A stretch of 64,000 bases of DNA, from the NCBI GenBank assembly GCA_029990175.1, contig JARKIP010000023.1, positions 19,983,501 through 20,047,500 of the forward strand, in the 5' to 3' direction. The notes beneath the pieces were generated by a model. The model made no database searches. It saw nothing but the letters and a program-made list of their open reading frames with translations, and was not told the DNA's origin. Below are positions 38,221 to 50,448 of the stretch, piece by piece. The DNA is from Petunia secreta. Taxonomy: Eukaryota > Streptophyta > Magnoliopsida > Solanales > Solanaceae. Within the stretch, counting starts at the first letter, position 1. The number at the start of each line of letters is the position of its first letter. Both the position numbers and the translations under genes were made by a program.

Positions 38221-40633
38221 GGAGAGCAATTACTGAGCGTACGGGTAGCGGTCGTACATCACGTGCTACTAATCGAGGGGGGATGATAGACGTAATCGTG
38301 CTTTAGATAAAAGACCAATTAGTAGTTCTAGCGCTCCTTCTCATCTGGATGATTTTACTCAGGAAGATGACACAAAATTTTATCATGATGTAGATTTTGA
38401 GGTACCACTAGATAATGATATGTTAGAGGCATGATATCAAGAAAATACCGAAGGGGTTAATTTAGATGATGAAACACCTACTAGTCAATTTCATGGTGAA
38501 CCTGAAGAAACTGAATCTGAATTACCACATAAGCCTCCTAGTAGAGAACCAGCGGTACGATCGGAAAGATTGGATGTGTAGATTTTATGACTAAAAATAT
38601 TCCGGCTCAGACCGTTAAATGTAATCTTTATAAAAAAATTTGGGAATTTAAAACCGGCAAGCATAATGGTGGGACGTGGAAGTTGAGAACACACTAAGAA
38701 AACCATCATAAGGATGACTGGGAAAGAGGCCGGGTGGCACTCGATCGGGAACAAAATGGCTCAATCTCAAGGTAGTGGAGTTCAACAGGAAATTAACCCA
38801 GTAACGGGGAGGGGGGGGAGCTTATGCATTATGATAAGAAGAAAGATAGGGAACAAATGGCAAAAATGATTGCGGTAGAGTGCTTACCTTTTATATTTGC
38901 TTCTTGTCAAGGTTTTATTTGTTATATTCAAACCGTATATAATCCATCTTTTCAAGGTTTTCCAAAAACTACAGGAAGTGATATTATAAAATTTAAAAAT
39001 GAATATAGACAATATTTACGATATATATTTTATCACTTTGATTGTAGAGTTTGTCTTACTATTGATTTGGGTCGTGGTGTTAATGTGTATGACTATTTAA
39101 CACTTACTTGTCATTGGATAGATCCTAACTGGGTAATGCAAAAAAGAATTTTTAGCATATAGCATTGTCGGTGAACCACACACGGGAACATTTATTAAGA
39201 GAGAAATAACTGATATTTGTAAGGCGTATTTTATTAGTGACAAAATTTGTAGTATAACTCTTGATAATGCTGCAAACAATGATTACGTTATTGATAAGTT
39301 AAGACCCGCATTGCATCCCCCTTTTGAAGAATTGTTTCATGTTAGATGTGCATGTCATATATATAATTTAGTTGTAAAAGACGGCCTTCAGTTATTTGAT
39401 CCTACTATTGTGAATGTTAGACTCGCAATTAGTTATATTTTTAAACCTAAAAAACTGATTAGATAGATGGACTTTAAGGTAGAGTGTATGAAAGAAGGTT
39501 TGCAGCCTAGAAGAGTTCCTAAGGAAGTTTCAACTAGGTGGAACACTGTATATGAATCTTTGTCTGTTGCTTACACTTTACGAGCGGCTATAACTAGTTA
39601 TATTAATAGCAAAGTGGTTGTAGAGTATCACCTAGAAGAATCTGATTGGAAACTTGTTGAGAGTCTTGTTATATTTTTAGAAAAGTTTTTTATGCTACTA
39701 AAGAATTTTCCGGTCAATATTACCCTACAGTTACTACTATGTTGTATTTTAGAGCTGGAATAGCAGAATTACTTAACGAATATAAATTAGTGCCTGGTTA
39801 TAAAGAAACCGTAGAAGCAACAATTGAAAAAATTAAAAAATATTTTTTTCTATTCCACCACTTTATTACATTGCTTCTGTATTACATCCCTGTTTTAAAC
39901 GGTTTAATACCGAAATGCTTATTAGAGAAATTTATCGGAGTTTCGAAATTATTGATGAAGAAACACCAAGTGTAGAAATAGCTTGTACGCAGGTAATTGT
40001 AGATTGCCAACGGATTTATGAAAGGTATAGGAGTGCAGCTGATAATGTTGTTCCAAGTGTTCCAAGTGGAGCTGAATCAAGTTCAACGCATGCGAGTAAA
40101 AGAGCTGCAGCCGGATTGAGAAGTTTTTCCAGCCTTAATCAAAAGCTTTCTAGCAGGCAATCGAGTAGCGGAGGGTTGAACGAGCTTGATGTTTATTTAC
40201 TTCATGGTTGCAAGGAAATTGAGTATTTTGGAAGCGATCAACTACTGCAATTTTGGAAGGATCAACAAGCACAGTTTGCAGTTTTAGCAAAAATAACGCG
40301 GGATATTCTACAATTCAAGCATCATCAGTTGCTTCAGAAAGCGCGTTTAGCCAAGGAAGATTACAAATTGGAGATCATAGACATTCATTGAAGGAAGAAG
40401 CAATGGAGACGGCCGTATTATTCAGAGATTGGATTAGATCGGAGCGAAGAAATTTTGGATTTGCTGAAGAAAATGAAGAAGCAGATGCAGCATATTCAAC
40501 CAAAATCTTATCAGGTGGTGGAAGTGTGGAAAATAAAAATGATTATGAAGAAGATGAATCTTTGTCACCGGTTCCTCCTGAGGTGCCAGAAGAAATTATT
40601 CAGAAAATGAGAAGTTTTTTTATTAATATGTAG
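38221..40633 (+). pseudogene. hAT transposase, broken
   Basis: Order of pieces: acidic N-terminus (HLDDFTQEDDTKFYHDVDFE); BED zinc finger at about 38585-38710 (KNIPAQTVKCNLYKKIWEF, TGKHNGG), in which the second Cys of CxxC is Tyr; the catalytic region (38824-39770, e.g. SITLDNAANNDYVIDKLRPA, FHVRCACHIYNLVVKDGLQL, KEVSTRWNTVYESLSVAYTL); and the C-terminal dimerization domain (40140-40450: LNELDVYLL, FWKDQQAQF, SVASESAFSQGRL, FRDWIRSERR). Stops and frameshifts lie at about 38435, 38578, 38695, 39160, 39465, 39770 and 40310. It would cut and paste hAT DNA if intact. The family call is firm and the copy is inactive. Confidence 0.87.
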
Positions 40634-41149
40634 TTTTGCAATTTAATATCAATGTAGTATGTACTTTGCATAAAAAATCAAAAATTACTCAATAAAATGC
40701 GTTACGCCTTGCTATTAAGTTATCATTCTTTGTTATATTCTCAATTATCCTTTGTTATATCTTTTTGCAATTCAATACTCAGTACTAACTAGTAAATACT
40801 AAATACTAAATACTAACTTAATACTTAGTATTTTATTTTGAAAAAAAAAAAATAACAAGTGTTATGTCTTGCTATTAAGTTGGAGTATCATTCTTTATAT
40901 ATCCTCAATTATCCTTTGTTATATCTTTTTTGCATTTCAATACTTAAATACTAAATACTAAAATACGTAAATACTTAATACTAGTAGTATAATTACATAA
41001 AATACAAGTTATAGGCCTTGCTATCAATTTATAAGTGTTTTTTATTTTTTATTTAGTCATATACTTAATTTAAAATTCAAAAACTACTTTTAAATTAAAA
41101 CAAAAAGATAACCAAAAAAAAAGGCCGGACCGGGCTCTCCCTCTTTTGA

Positions 41150-41540
41150 AAAATAGCTGTTGGCAATGGCCATAAACGGCTATTTTTCCATCCCCCACCC
41201 CCATAAACGCCCCAACAGCCCCCCCCCCCCCCAAACCTATTTTTCAGATAAATACTCCCATATTTCATCAAATTAATCACAATTCAATATTTTCTATTCA
41301 TTTCTCTCTAAAATTTTCTATCTAAAGACTATTTTCTAAATTTTCTATCAAAATGGCTGCAAATAATCCTACTCAAGCTCAAGGTGTTACTGCTGAAGGT
41401 CCCTCCAAGAACTGGAAGATCCGAAGTTTGGGAATTTATCACGACAAATCATGATACCGGCACTGCTCGGTGTACTCTTTGTAAGAGAACTTGGATTTAT
41501 TAATCTGGATCAAACCATGGAGGGACAGGGAAGTTTAAGA
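41150..41540 (+). pseudogene. Second hAT 5' segment: leader, C-run and BED finger start
   Basis: Parallels 37750-38030 (GTTGG...GGCTNTTT, a poly-C run, then AAATA-TC-CATTTTTCATCA and CTCTCTAAA). Then ATG 41353 opens MAANNPTQAQGVTAEGPSKN. After a one-base shift it reads SEVWEFITTNHDTGTARCTLC and SGSNHGGTGKFKSR, a BED finger with intact CxxC but an internal TAA. It ends soon after, so it is a deletion derivative or recombination product of a sister hAT. Confidence 0.65.
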
Positions 41541-41952
41541 GTCGTTGAAGTTGAAGATTTATGTATTTTTCTAGTTTCTAGTCTATTTTCTAGTTTTTAT
41601 TTTCTAGTATGTTACTTTAAGTCTTTAATTATGTATTTTCAACTTAATGTATTTTCGTATTGTTGAATAAAATGTGTTTTTGTGTTGTTTATTTTGTCTA
41701 CAATAATTTTTTTAATATATTTCAAATAATCAAAAAAGTTGAATTAAAAAAAATACAAAACCGAACCGGTACCGGACCGGCACCGGACCAATTCCCCCTT
41801 ACCGGTACCGGTTCCGACACGGCAGTGGTGCATTTGCACCGTTAGACCGGAGCGGTACCGGACCGTTGACGGATTTTTTCTTTTTGTTTTACGCCGGACT
41901 GGACCGAACAAGGCGCGCCGAAACCGGACCGGTGGACAACCTTACATACAAT

Positions 41953-42672
41953 TCTCTTGAATCTTGATACTTGTGCTCACGTCACATAACGCTGATGTAG
42001 TTGTATTTGACCAAAATTAAGAGGCTTTTGTCATGTTTTTCTTCTTTTCTTAATTCTTTTTGTAATTTTGGTGTAAAGAGAGATACCTTTTTCTATAAGT
42101 AGTTGGATAAGTCATCGGAAACTCCAGTTAAATCATACTTGATCCGCAGTAATCTTTTTGGCACCATCTTAGTGAGAATAATAACGAAATGACCTTTCCT
42201 TTGTAAAAAGTATCTTAACAAGGGGAAACATGTGGGAATGTTGGAAAATATGTAAATAACTATGCATAAAGCAGTAGCTGTGTTTACATCATGGAGATCT
42301 TGTCACTATGATGATATGATCTACGGGATCCTGTGTATTGAAATTGTACAAACAGTTCCCCAACTTTGCGTGTTCGTTGTCATCTTTAGGACTGGTGCAA
42401 CAAATCTTGCAAATGTACTATGTATATGGATCAAATTCAGGCAGAGATGAAATAGATTATGGATGCATCTAGAAGTAGTATCTCTGTTCTTGCGAATTCC
42501 TCTCGCTGAATTCTACTGGGATTTGAACATTATGTGCAGTGCTCAGGTGTGGAACAGCCACATACTACGACCTGAACAAGCAGCATTAAGTTAACAATTA
42601 TCAAGAGCCATGAAGCAAATTCACAAAAAAGAAATCACAAACATATAAAGAATGCCTGTAGAAAACGATAAA
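41953..42672. other. Downstream flank of CIPK9
   Basis: Likely CIPK9 3' UTR or last intron/exon, plus intergenic DNA. No independent gene is supported. A candidate acceptor for a final CIPK9 exon on minus (TTTTCTACAG) lies at about 42655. Confidence 0.4.
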
Positions 42673-42676
42673 CTAA

Positions 42677-42777
<101 letters not shown>

Positions 42778-42802
42778 TTTATGTTGCTTACAAGAGAAAT
42801 AC

Positions 42803-45800
42803 CTTTTTTCTCCAGAGCTTTGTTCGGATGTCCAGACGATATCTTTTAATCCTGAAGAGAAGTTTTTGTAGAACTGCCATTTTTAAAGTCCAAAATCTGT
42901 TAGTCACTAGAGCCTTCAAGAGAATTCACGACTCATGTCACAATTAGGAATTTAAACTAGAACATGCCTTGTGAAACTCTAATGTGTCACCACCAGTTTT
43001 CCGGAGCTCAACCAAATGCACAGAGGGAGCCACTTCAAACACCTGGATTAACAAGGGCTCAACAATCAATTACATTAATGAGAAGGATGTTGTCTCCATA
43101 ACATGAAACATGAAGTCTTGATAACGAATCAACTATCTTGCTCAATTCTTGCCTAAGAGTTAGACAACTTGACCCTTTGACGACATATTCTATGCTGTAA
43201 TTTATGGCGTGCTAAAATCTGAAGAGCAAGAAGAAGCAGAGAAAAATAAGCAAAGACTCGAGCAGAGTTCCCTGTTTCACAAAGCAAACGTCAAAAACAT
43301 CTGTATTATGTTAACCAACCAATTGTCTTCTTTGATAAGTTGTATTAACCTACCAATTATCAAGTACATTTAATGAGTTTATTATCAAGTACATTTAATG
43401 AGTTTTCTCTCAAGACGTCTTCTCTTAGCCAGTGCAAACAGATTCTAGTATACAATTTTTAACACAAGCCATTTAAGTCTAGCATCATAGAGATGCCCAC
43501 CACACCATAAACATTCATGGTCATATTCATGCCTAGCCACAACTTTGAGAAGGCCAATATGTAGCATTGCAAAGAATAAAATCACATATCTTCAGTCTTC
43601 TTGTTGTAGGAACTGACCTTAGCCTTGCTGAAATGTAAGCTTTCTACACCTCTACCCTTTCGTGATCCATAAATTGAAGCAGATATAAAATTGGAGCAGA
43701 CGTTTGACTGATTATTAGTGAGTCCACTATTATTAACCTCAAAGCTTTGTAATAAAAACAAATTCAGAGAAAAACCAAATCACGAGTTCATTAGTTCGGT
43801 AAACATAACTCCCATTTTTACACAATCTTCATGCTACAACTGATACTATTCTAATTCTAAACAGTCCGATGCACTACTATACTTTTAGCCTTCTTTCCTA
43901 TGAGGAACTTGTAGAAGAAAAGGAAAGCAAGGTCTAAAAGGGTCTCTATTCTCAAGTTGTCAGTAATAGACCACCATTGGTAGAAAATAAATATTAGAAA
44001 GAATAGCAGGCACCTCTGTTGCTACAGCAAGGTGGCCTTTCCTTCCAGTCCTGTCACCTTGTAACTTCATCTGGAATATTCAAGGTAAGAATTTGTTTTA
44101 AAAGAAAATGCTTCAAGAAGGGTCAAATTTCCACTAGGTTCAATTGATATCAGTCAATCCAGACATCTAATACTTAAGGTGCAAGGTGTTACCTTGTAAT
44201 TTTTCTTCTGGACACTGAATCCCAGAGGTTTTGCAGTTTCCTCAATTTTAGAGATAATCTCATTTGCAGGGCACCTGGAAGTAAATTGTGTTTCTCTCTT
44301 GACAAGGCCCTATACTTTGTCAAGTCCATATTAGAAAATACGTTAGCAGCACTATATGAATAAAAACAGAAAAAGGAGACACTTTTGACATATTTTATAT
44401 TGTCGTCAAAGTAAAAGAAATATTATCACTATAATGATGAAATCAATAATGCTGACACTAGTTTGACAAACTGTCTACGGAAAGCTCAAACAAGATCGAA
44501 CTACAAGACGTCCTCACTGAACTGTGCTGCTTTCTGTTTCAAACTACTCTTAGATTTGAAAGATCATGTTCATAGACATGTCTGTTAGGATGTTTATAAG
44601 TGTCTATAAATATGAAAATACCACCGATGTTTATAAGTGTCTATAAATATGAAAATACCACCTGCTTTTCGAACAAATTGTCTAGGTTGAAACTTTTGGA
44701 CCTTGAAATGAGCTCGAATGCATTGACTGAAGCAGGTTTTTCCTTACTCTCTGTGATGAGATGTTCCTGCCAAAATAGAGTATGCATATTATTTCAAGCT
44801 TGATGTTAGGTTCTCAACAATGCTTATAAACTCAGTTAATTTTGTAAAGCTCCAATTAGATCCTGAATAATTACATTAAACTGAATTCACAAGGAATATA
44901 CAAGGAGCTGACCCTTCTGTTTCTCATCCTAACTTTTTACCTCATCTCAAACTCAATTCCCAAAAACCCAAATGGGCCTTGTTAACACACCGGGGATAAT
45001 GAGGTATACTTGTTCAAACAGTTCAAATTATATCTCACTAATATAAGAACTCACGCTAAACTCTTCAACAGATTCTTAGGTGTGATGAAAGAAAGTTACT
45101 TACATCCGAGCCATTGAAAATGGCATCAATATCATCAAGATTGACATCATCGTCTTGCTCAAAATGTGGTGGTTTGTAATCTTTCTTGAACCAATCATTT
45201 TCAAGGATCTCTGGAATAGTAATCCTCTGAAACGGAAGACTTGAAATAACTCATCAGGAAAGGAGAAAAAGAAACATGAAACAATTTTCTTTTGTGCGTG
45301 GGGGGGGGGGGGGGGGATGGATTCCATAGAGGGAACATGAAAGCAATATTTGGAGTGGTGGCTTCGGAAGTAAACTAGTCGCATGTTATGCAAAAACCAT
45401 ACTGCCTGCAGTTATTGGCTATTGATAAAGAATCAACTAAAGGTTACCGCGTAAGCAATTCTGCTAGCAGTTGACTGTCACATTACAATTCGTACTTTGT
45501 GACTTGAGTTTTTTAAACCGCTTACTCTTCTTCAAGTTCTTTTCCTGTATTTTGGTCCACAACCATGTCATTGCATCAGACTAGTCAAGTTAAGACATTC
45601 TAGTTGTATTCACATACGCATTTGGTCAGTTCGAGTACTAGAATCCGCTATGACAACTGGCATTCTACATGAAGGATAATTTTATCGTTTGACATCAAAC
45701 AATGAGCGATCACGTCATCATGGATCACCAATAAATCACAGAACTACGAGTACGATTAATCTAACAACACTGTCAAAAATGAAGATGAAGCCAGATTATT

Positions 45801-47904
45801 TGAATGACGAGATACGTATCAGTTACTAAACGTGCTGCTATTGTATTTAAAGAAAGGCACTAGTGAAAAGTATTCCATAAAAAAATACGCTGCATAGCTA
45901 TATATGATCATCCAAACTATATTTATTACAAATACTCCAGTAGTAGACTACTCTTCGAGGAAGTAAATAAAGCAAAGATAAGGGACTAGCCGTGAGTGGA
46001 TTTGGGTCAAGAATACGCTTGATCAGTTTCTTTGAGCTGGAGGACAACCATGGTGGAAGTGAGAAATTAGCCTTCAGTATCTGAAAACAATTTACACACA
46101 AAATTATCTAGTTGAGATTCTGAAAGTAAATGAAGAAACATCTCTGAAAGTAAATGAAGGAAGAAATTTCCAGAAGCTTACTTTTCGATACAGAGCATTT
46201 AGATTTGGTTCATCGAAAGGCAAGTATCCAGCCATTAGAACAAAGAGAATGACTCCACAGGACCAGACATCAGCAGATGTACCATCATAGCCTTTGTCAG
46301 TTAGCACCTGTCACAACAGTTTTTTTTTAAAAGGCAGGAAAACAGTAAGAAATATAAGCTTGCTAGCTGTCAAATATCGATGCTTTAGGTGGTTGTTACC
46401 TCAGGAGCAACATAGTTTGGTGTTCCGCAAGCAGTATGAAGGAGTCCATCATCCTGCAATAACATCAGGAGTTCTCCATCTGCTTTAATACTACACAATA
46501 CTGCGGAGGGAATTATAATGTGATTAAAGTGATGGGTCATGGGAAGCCTGGATAGGATTCCGTAAGATTGTATCCATGTATGAATTTGAAACAGGTATAG
46601 GCAGTTATTCGTTTAATTATTTATTGCTAGTTCACCATTACCTTTTGAATAATTGATCATCATTCTACCAAATTTTCTCATAGCATTTGTATAACCTAAA
46701 ATTTTGTGGTATATGTTTATTTTTCCAATTTCCAAATGGGATTAATTTTCAAAACAAACTCAAAACTTTCGACTTGACTCTTGCAAACTGGATGAATAGC
46801 TCTTATATACTCTTTAACTTCTCAAACATACAGAATTCTTACCCGAACTTGCTTCGAAAGTGCACTCAATCCAAAGTCTGAAACTTTAAGAGTACCAAAT
46901 GAATCCAGCAATAGATTCTCAGGCTACAAATGGTTACAAATCACATAACTGAATATTAATACTAGTCAAAGCGTGAAGGAAGAGAACTTCGGTACTTAAA
47001 GATATGAGTTTAAGAGTAAAAAACCTTCAAGTCTCTGTGGTAAACACCTCTGCTGTGGCAGTAATCAACAGCATTAATAAGCTGTTGAAAGTATCTTCTA
47101 GCTTCATCTTCTTTGAGTCTGCCATGTCTAGCCTGTAAAATATATTGTTCATAAGGAACTCAGAGAAAATACAATATCTGTTGCACAGGAATAAAATGTG
47201 ATAGATGCGAATGAGCACAATATAAACATGTAGTCTTACCAATCATCGGTACGCAGTTAGGAAATTATTTCCAAGAAAACTATATTTTACCAATCATCTC
47301 GATCCCCTCCAGAAAAGTAGGGGAAGGGAAGGGAAGATGTACAAGTGCATAAAGCAAGTTGAAAGGAGAAAACTTACAATTTCATCAAAGAGCTCTCCTC
47401 CATGAACATACTCAAGCACAATATAGATCTTCGTCTTGCTAGCCATAACCTAGAAGCAGCAAGAGTTAGAACACCAAATAATTTAAGGGCATGCATGTAA
47501 GTTGAAAAGACTTGGTACTGGAGCAGTTTTTAGCAAGAAAAGATGAAGCCAATTGTGAATGTCAACGAGGAAGAAGGATTAGAGTATACCTCAAAGATTC
47601 TTACGACATTTGGATGTTTGATTAACTTCATGGTTGATATTTCTCTTTTAATCTGTGGACAAAGTACATGTTGGATCAATAACATAGACATCCATGTTTA
47701 TTCACAGATATATATATATAGACGTACTTGTTCCATAATGTTTTGGCGGAGGACGCGATCACGGTCAATGATCTTGATGGCGACGCTGTCCCCTGTGTGA
47801 ACGTTCTTGGCATACTTGACCTTAGCAAAGCTGCCCTCTCCTAACGTCTTTCCCAATTCGTATTTCCCTAATCGCGTCCGACTCCGAGTCGAACTGCTGC
47901 TCAT
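42803..47904 (-). CDS. CIPK9: CBL-interacting Ser/Thr protein kinase, CIPK9-like
   Basis: Ca2+-signalling kinase bound and recruited by CBL sensors; in Arabidopsis CIPK9 acts in K+ nutrition. Exons (minus): 47728-47904, 47590-47652, 47378-47449, 47025-47132, 46843-46923, 46400-46453, 46182-46307, 45991-46080, 45104-45226, 44662-44766, 44193-44309, 44014-44070, 42968-43042 and 42873 down to 42803 or beyond. Kinase motifs: LGEGSFAKVKYAKN, VAIKII (Lys), YHRDLKPENLLL, VSDFGLSAL, CGTPNYVAPE. NAF motif: VNAFELI in exon 10. Phosphatase-interaction region: exons 11-13. The best remembered match is CIPK9 (KYAKN, EKPxSxNAFELIS, FYKNFSSGLKDIVW). Two introns appear to use GC donors. The C-terminus is unsettled: either a donor at 42802 (AAAAG|GTATTT) or readthrough into the microsatellite, with a stop at 42673. 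Confidence 0.92.
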
Positions 47905-48438
47905 GATTAATTACGATGGATGATGATGATGATGAACAAGACGATGCTGTCGTATCCACAGATATGCCACCACACATATGCGACTCTATCTCCACCGCCT
48001 AATCAGGATTACTACAATTTCATTTCCAAATGAGCGCCAACACCTCACTTTTCAATTTCTTTTTCCTACATTAATAATAGGGCAACTATTCTCTCAATAC
48101 TCACACCCATGCCATACATCTTGTTCAGCTCATTTATATAATTTTTACTAAGATTAAGATGTAGTACAATCTATCGTCTCACACCTTGTTTGGATGGTTG
48201 TTATCCCTCGTATCGTAATCAAACAATGTTTGTTTTGATTGTTGCTTTAAAATTTTAACATGATGAAATGCCTCATTTTATATGACGACCTATTTGGTGT
48301 GATCGCATTGTTACTATTTTTTTTTTCCTCTCTTTTTCCTCTTAATATTCTCACATCAATGTTAGTGGTCGTCGACAAAGATGGTTGTGAGGTGCTGATT
48401 AGTGGTGGTGTTGGTTTTTGTGACTTGCACCCTATTCT
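47905..48438. other. CIPK9 promoter and 5' leader
   Basis: About 530 bases between the CIPK9 start codon and the TSD of a Pack-MULE. It has a (CAT)n-like run just upstream of the ATG (about 47920-47935). I see no second gene. Confidence 0.5.
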
Positions 48439-48702
48439 ATGTTTTTAGGTATTTTTACACAAATATACAAATTTCCACCCTTAATTACAAAAAAATAGCA
48501 AGATTTTTCTAATTACAACACATAACAATATTTTTTTAGCACATTTTTACAATAATCAAGACATTTTATTTTCTATTATTACAAAACACCCCACTCTCCT
48601 AAAAACCCTAAGACACTTTCTCCCCTTACCCAAAAGAAACCAGTCGCCACCCCATTCTCTTCTCAGATCCAAAATACACCAAAGTCGATCAAGGACCAAT
48701 TT

Positions 48703-49090
48703 CTTGAAGAGAGTGGAAAGGATGATTCCAGGTACAACAACAATAGCAAAACGTATTCCAAACAGCTCAGGCATTCTCATGGAGTTAAGTGTTGATCTTT
48801 TCGCTATCACAACCATTTCTAACCAAAAGGGATTAGCAAATTCTGGGACATCTGAAGATGAAAGATTGTGGTTGATTTTCGTTGCTCCTGAGACTAATTT
48901 TTTTCTTGAAACACTTGCACTTATCGCATCATTTAGCAACGGTTTCCGTTCATTTAAACAGTTGCTATAATTTTGATTCTTTCTTTCCCATGAACGATTG
49001 AATTCCACCAAGTTCATAGTTCCATTTGGAGTTTCCTCTTGTTCTAGTATGAAATCCAAAGCAAACTCTGTCTGATTTGAATTTATGTAA
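48703..49090 (-). pseudogene. Captured ABCG (WBC) half-transporter fragment
   Basis: Minus-strand frame without stops across about 390 bases. It reads NSNQTEFALDFILEQEETPN, LVEFNRSW, ISASVSRKKLVSGATKI, then FANPFWLEMVVIAKRSTLNS and MRMPELFGIRF, ending GIILSTLF. This matches the linker after the nucleotide-binding domain and the start of the membrane domain of plant ABCG6/16/20-type transporters. After LSTLF homology stops and MULE sequence follows. Walker A/B and the rest of the membrane domain are absent, so no transporter can be made. The frame is open into MULE sequence to 48556, giving a potential chimeric ORF. Confidence 0.8.
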
Positions 49091-49259
49091 TTTATTTTCT
49101 TCTTGGGATTGGATTCTGTATTATCTGTAATTTATTTTCTTCTTGGGATTGCTAATAGTAAGTATCCTGAAGCAAATTAGTATTATGTTGTCTTTGTAAG
49201 TTTTAGTTTGTTCAAAATATTGTGACAATTCTATTTGTTTTTTATTTTGTTTCTTGTTT

Positions 49260-49722
49260 GAAACGATGTTGAAACGGTGCTGAAACAACTTGAAACGGTA
49301 CTGAAACAGTTTGACACGGAGCTGAAACAATATGATACAATAAAACATTGTAAAACAACTGTTGAAACAATATGATACAGTCCGAAACGACTTTGAAACG
49401 GTATGATACAATCTGAAACGACATTGAAACAGTATGATACGGTCTGAGACGACATTGACACAATCTAAAATAGTTGTAGAAACAGTCTGATACGGTCTAA
49501 AACGGGAGTTGATACAGTTTAAAACAGTATGATACAGTCTGAAACGGAGTTGATACAGTCTGAAATGGGACTTGATACAGTTTAAATCGGCTGATACAGT
49601 CTGAAAATAGAGGTGATACAGTCTGAAACGGGAGTTGATATAGTTTAAAACAGTCTAATACAGTCTGAAATGACATTGAAACACTATGATACGGTCTGAA
49701 ATAGTTGAAACGGTGCAGAAAA
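49260..49722. repeat. Degenerate short repeats (TGATACAGTCTGAAACGG type) in the Pack-MULE
   Basis: Many imperfect copies of an 18-23 base motif built from TGATACAGTCTGAAAC and GAAACGGTGCTGAAAC. The copies are irregularly spaced, and the array grades into the regular 45-bp array on its right. Confidence 0.8.
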
Positions 49723-49728
49723 CAGTTA

Positions 49729-49960
49729 GATACGGTGCTGCAGAAACAGTTGAAACGGTGCAGAAACAGTTGAGATACGGTGCTGCAGAAACAGTTGAAA
49801 CGGTGCAGAAACAGTTGAGATACGGTGCTGCAGAAACAGTTGAAATGGTGCAGAAACAGCTGAGATACGGTGCTGCAGAAACAGTTGAAACGGTGCAGAA
49901 ACGGTTGAGATACGGTGCTGCAGAAACAGTTGATCGGTGCAGAAACGGTTGAGATACGGT
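49729..49960. repeat. 45-bp minisatellite in the Pack-MULE
   Basis: Units beginning GATACGGTGCTGCAGAAACA start at 49729, 49774, 49819, 49864 and 49909, each exactly 45 bases apart. The last unit is 44 bases (next start 49953). On the minus strand this keeps a 15-residue repeat (e.g. STVSQLFLHRFNCFC) open. Confidence 0.9.
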
Positions 49961-49984
49961 GAGATACAACGAGATACATCGAGG

Positions 49985-50110
49985 ATGGGATAAGGAAAAG
50001 TGAAATTGGGGGAAATGATAGGAATAAAAGTGAAATTGGGGGAAATAGTGGGAGGAAAAGTGAAATAGGGAGAAATGGGAGGAGCAAAAGTGATAGTGGG
50101 GGAAATAGGA
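49985..50110. repeat. Purine-rich 27-30 bp repeats in the Pack-MULE
   Basis: About four copies of a GGAAAAGTGAAATTGGGGGA-type unit followed by AATAGTGGGA. Confidence 0.75.
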
Positions 50111-50448
50111 GGAAGAATGTAAGGGTTTGGTATGTTATGGGAAAATATTGCTATGTTTTTGCTATATTTGTAATTAACTTGTGTTTTCCTCTATATAGGG
50201 TTATTTTTCTAAAATGTTGCTATGTTTGGTAATTAAGCTCTAAAACTTGTACTTTTATGTAAAAAATCCATGTTTTTAAATGATTTACGTATTACTCCAT
50301 CTGGTCCACTTTATATGATTTTTTGATTTTTTTTTCTTAGGTCCAAAATATTTGATTTTTTTCAAAAATCAAGATGATATTTGTTATGACTTTCCAAAGT
50401 TAACCTTGTTAATAAATTAAACATATAAAACTCTCATAATTTTCTATG

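Larger units (their letters stand above)
37584..41944 (+). mobile_element. 4.4-kb hAT transposon, apparently a composite of two copies
   Basis: The exact 8-bp TSD CATACAAT lies at 37576-37583 and 41945-41952. Terminal inverted repeats: TAAGACTGTCCAGCGGTCC at the left, TAAGGTTGTCCACCGGTCC read inward from the right. Subterminal DNA on both sides is full of ACCGGACCGG-type motifs. A hAT transposase remnant lies on plus. A second copy of the element's 5' leader and BED finger lies at about 41150-41540. Confidence 0.88.
48448..50269. mobile_element. Pack-MULE with captured ABCG gene fragment
   Basis: A 1,822-bp element flanked by the exact 9-bp repeat ATGTTTTTA at 48439-48447 and 50270-50278. 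Terminal inverted repeats are GGTATTTTTACACAAA (left) and GGATTTTTTACATAAA (right, reversed). Subterminal parts also match (TTAATTAC...ATAGCAA on both sides). It has no transposase. It holds a piece of a host ABC transporter gene and three blocks of tandem repeats, which is the definition of a Pack-MULE. Confidence 0.82.

Noticed and set aside
49497..50087. 196-codon minus-strand ORF rich in Phe, Ser and Cys
   Set aside because: Produced by tandem repeats whose period is a multiple of three; other frames are open too. Not treated as a gene.
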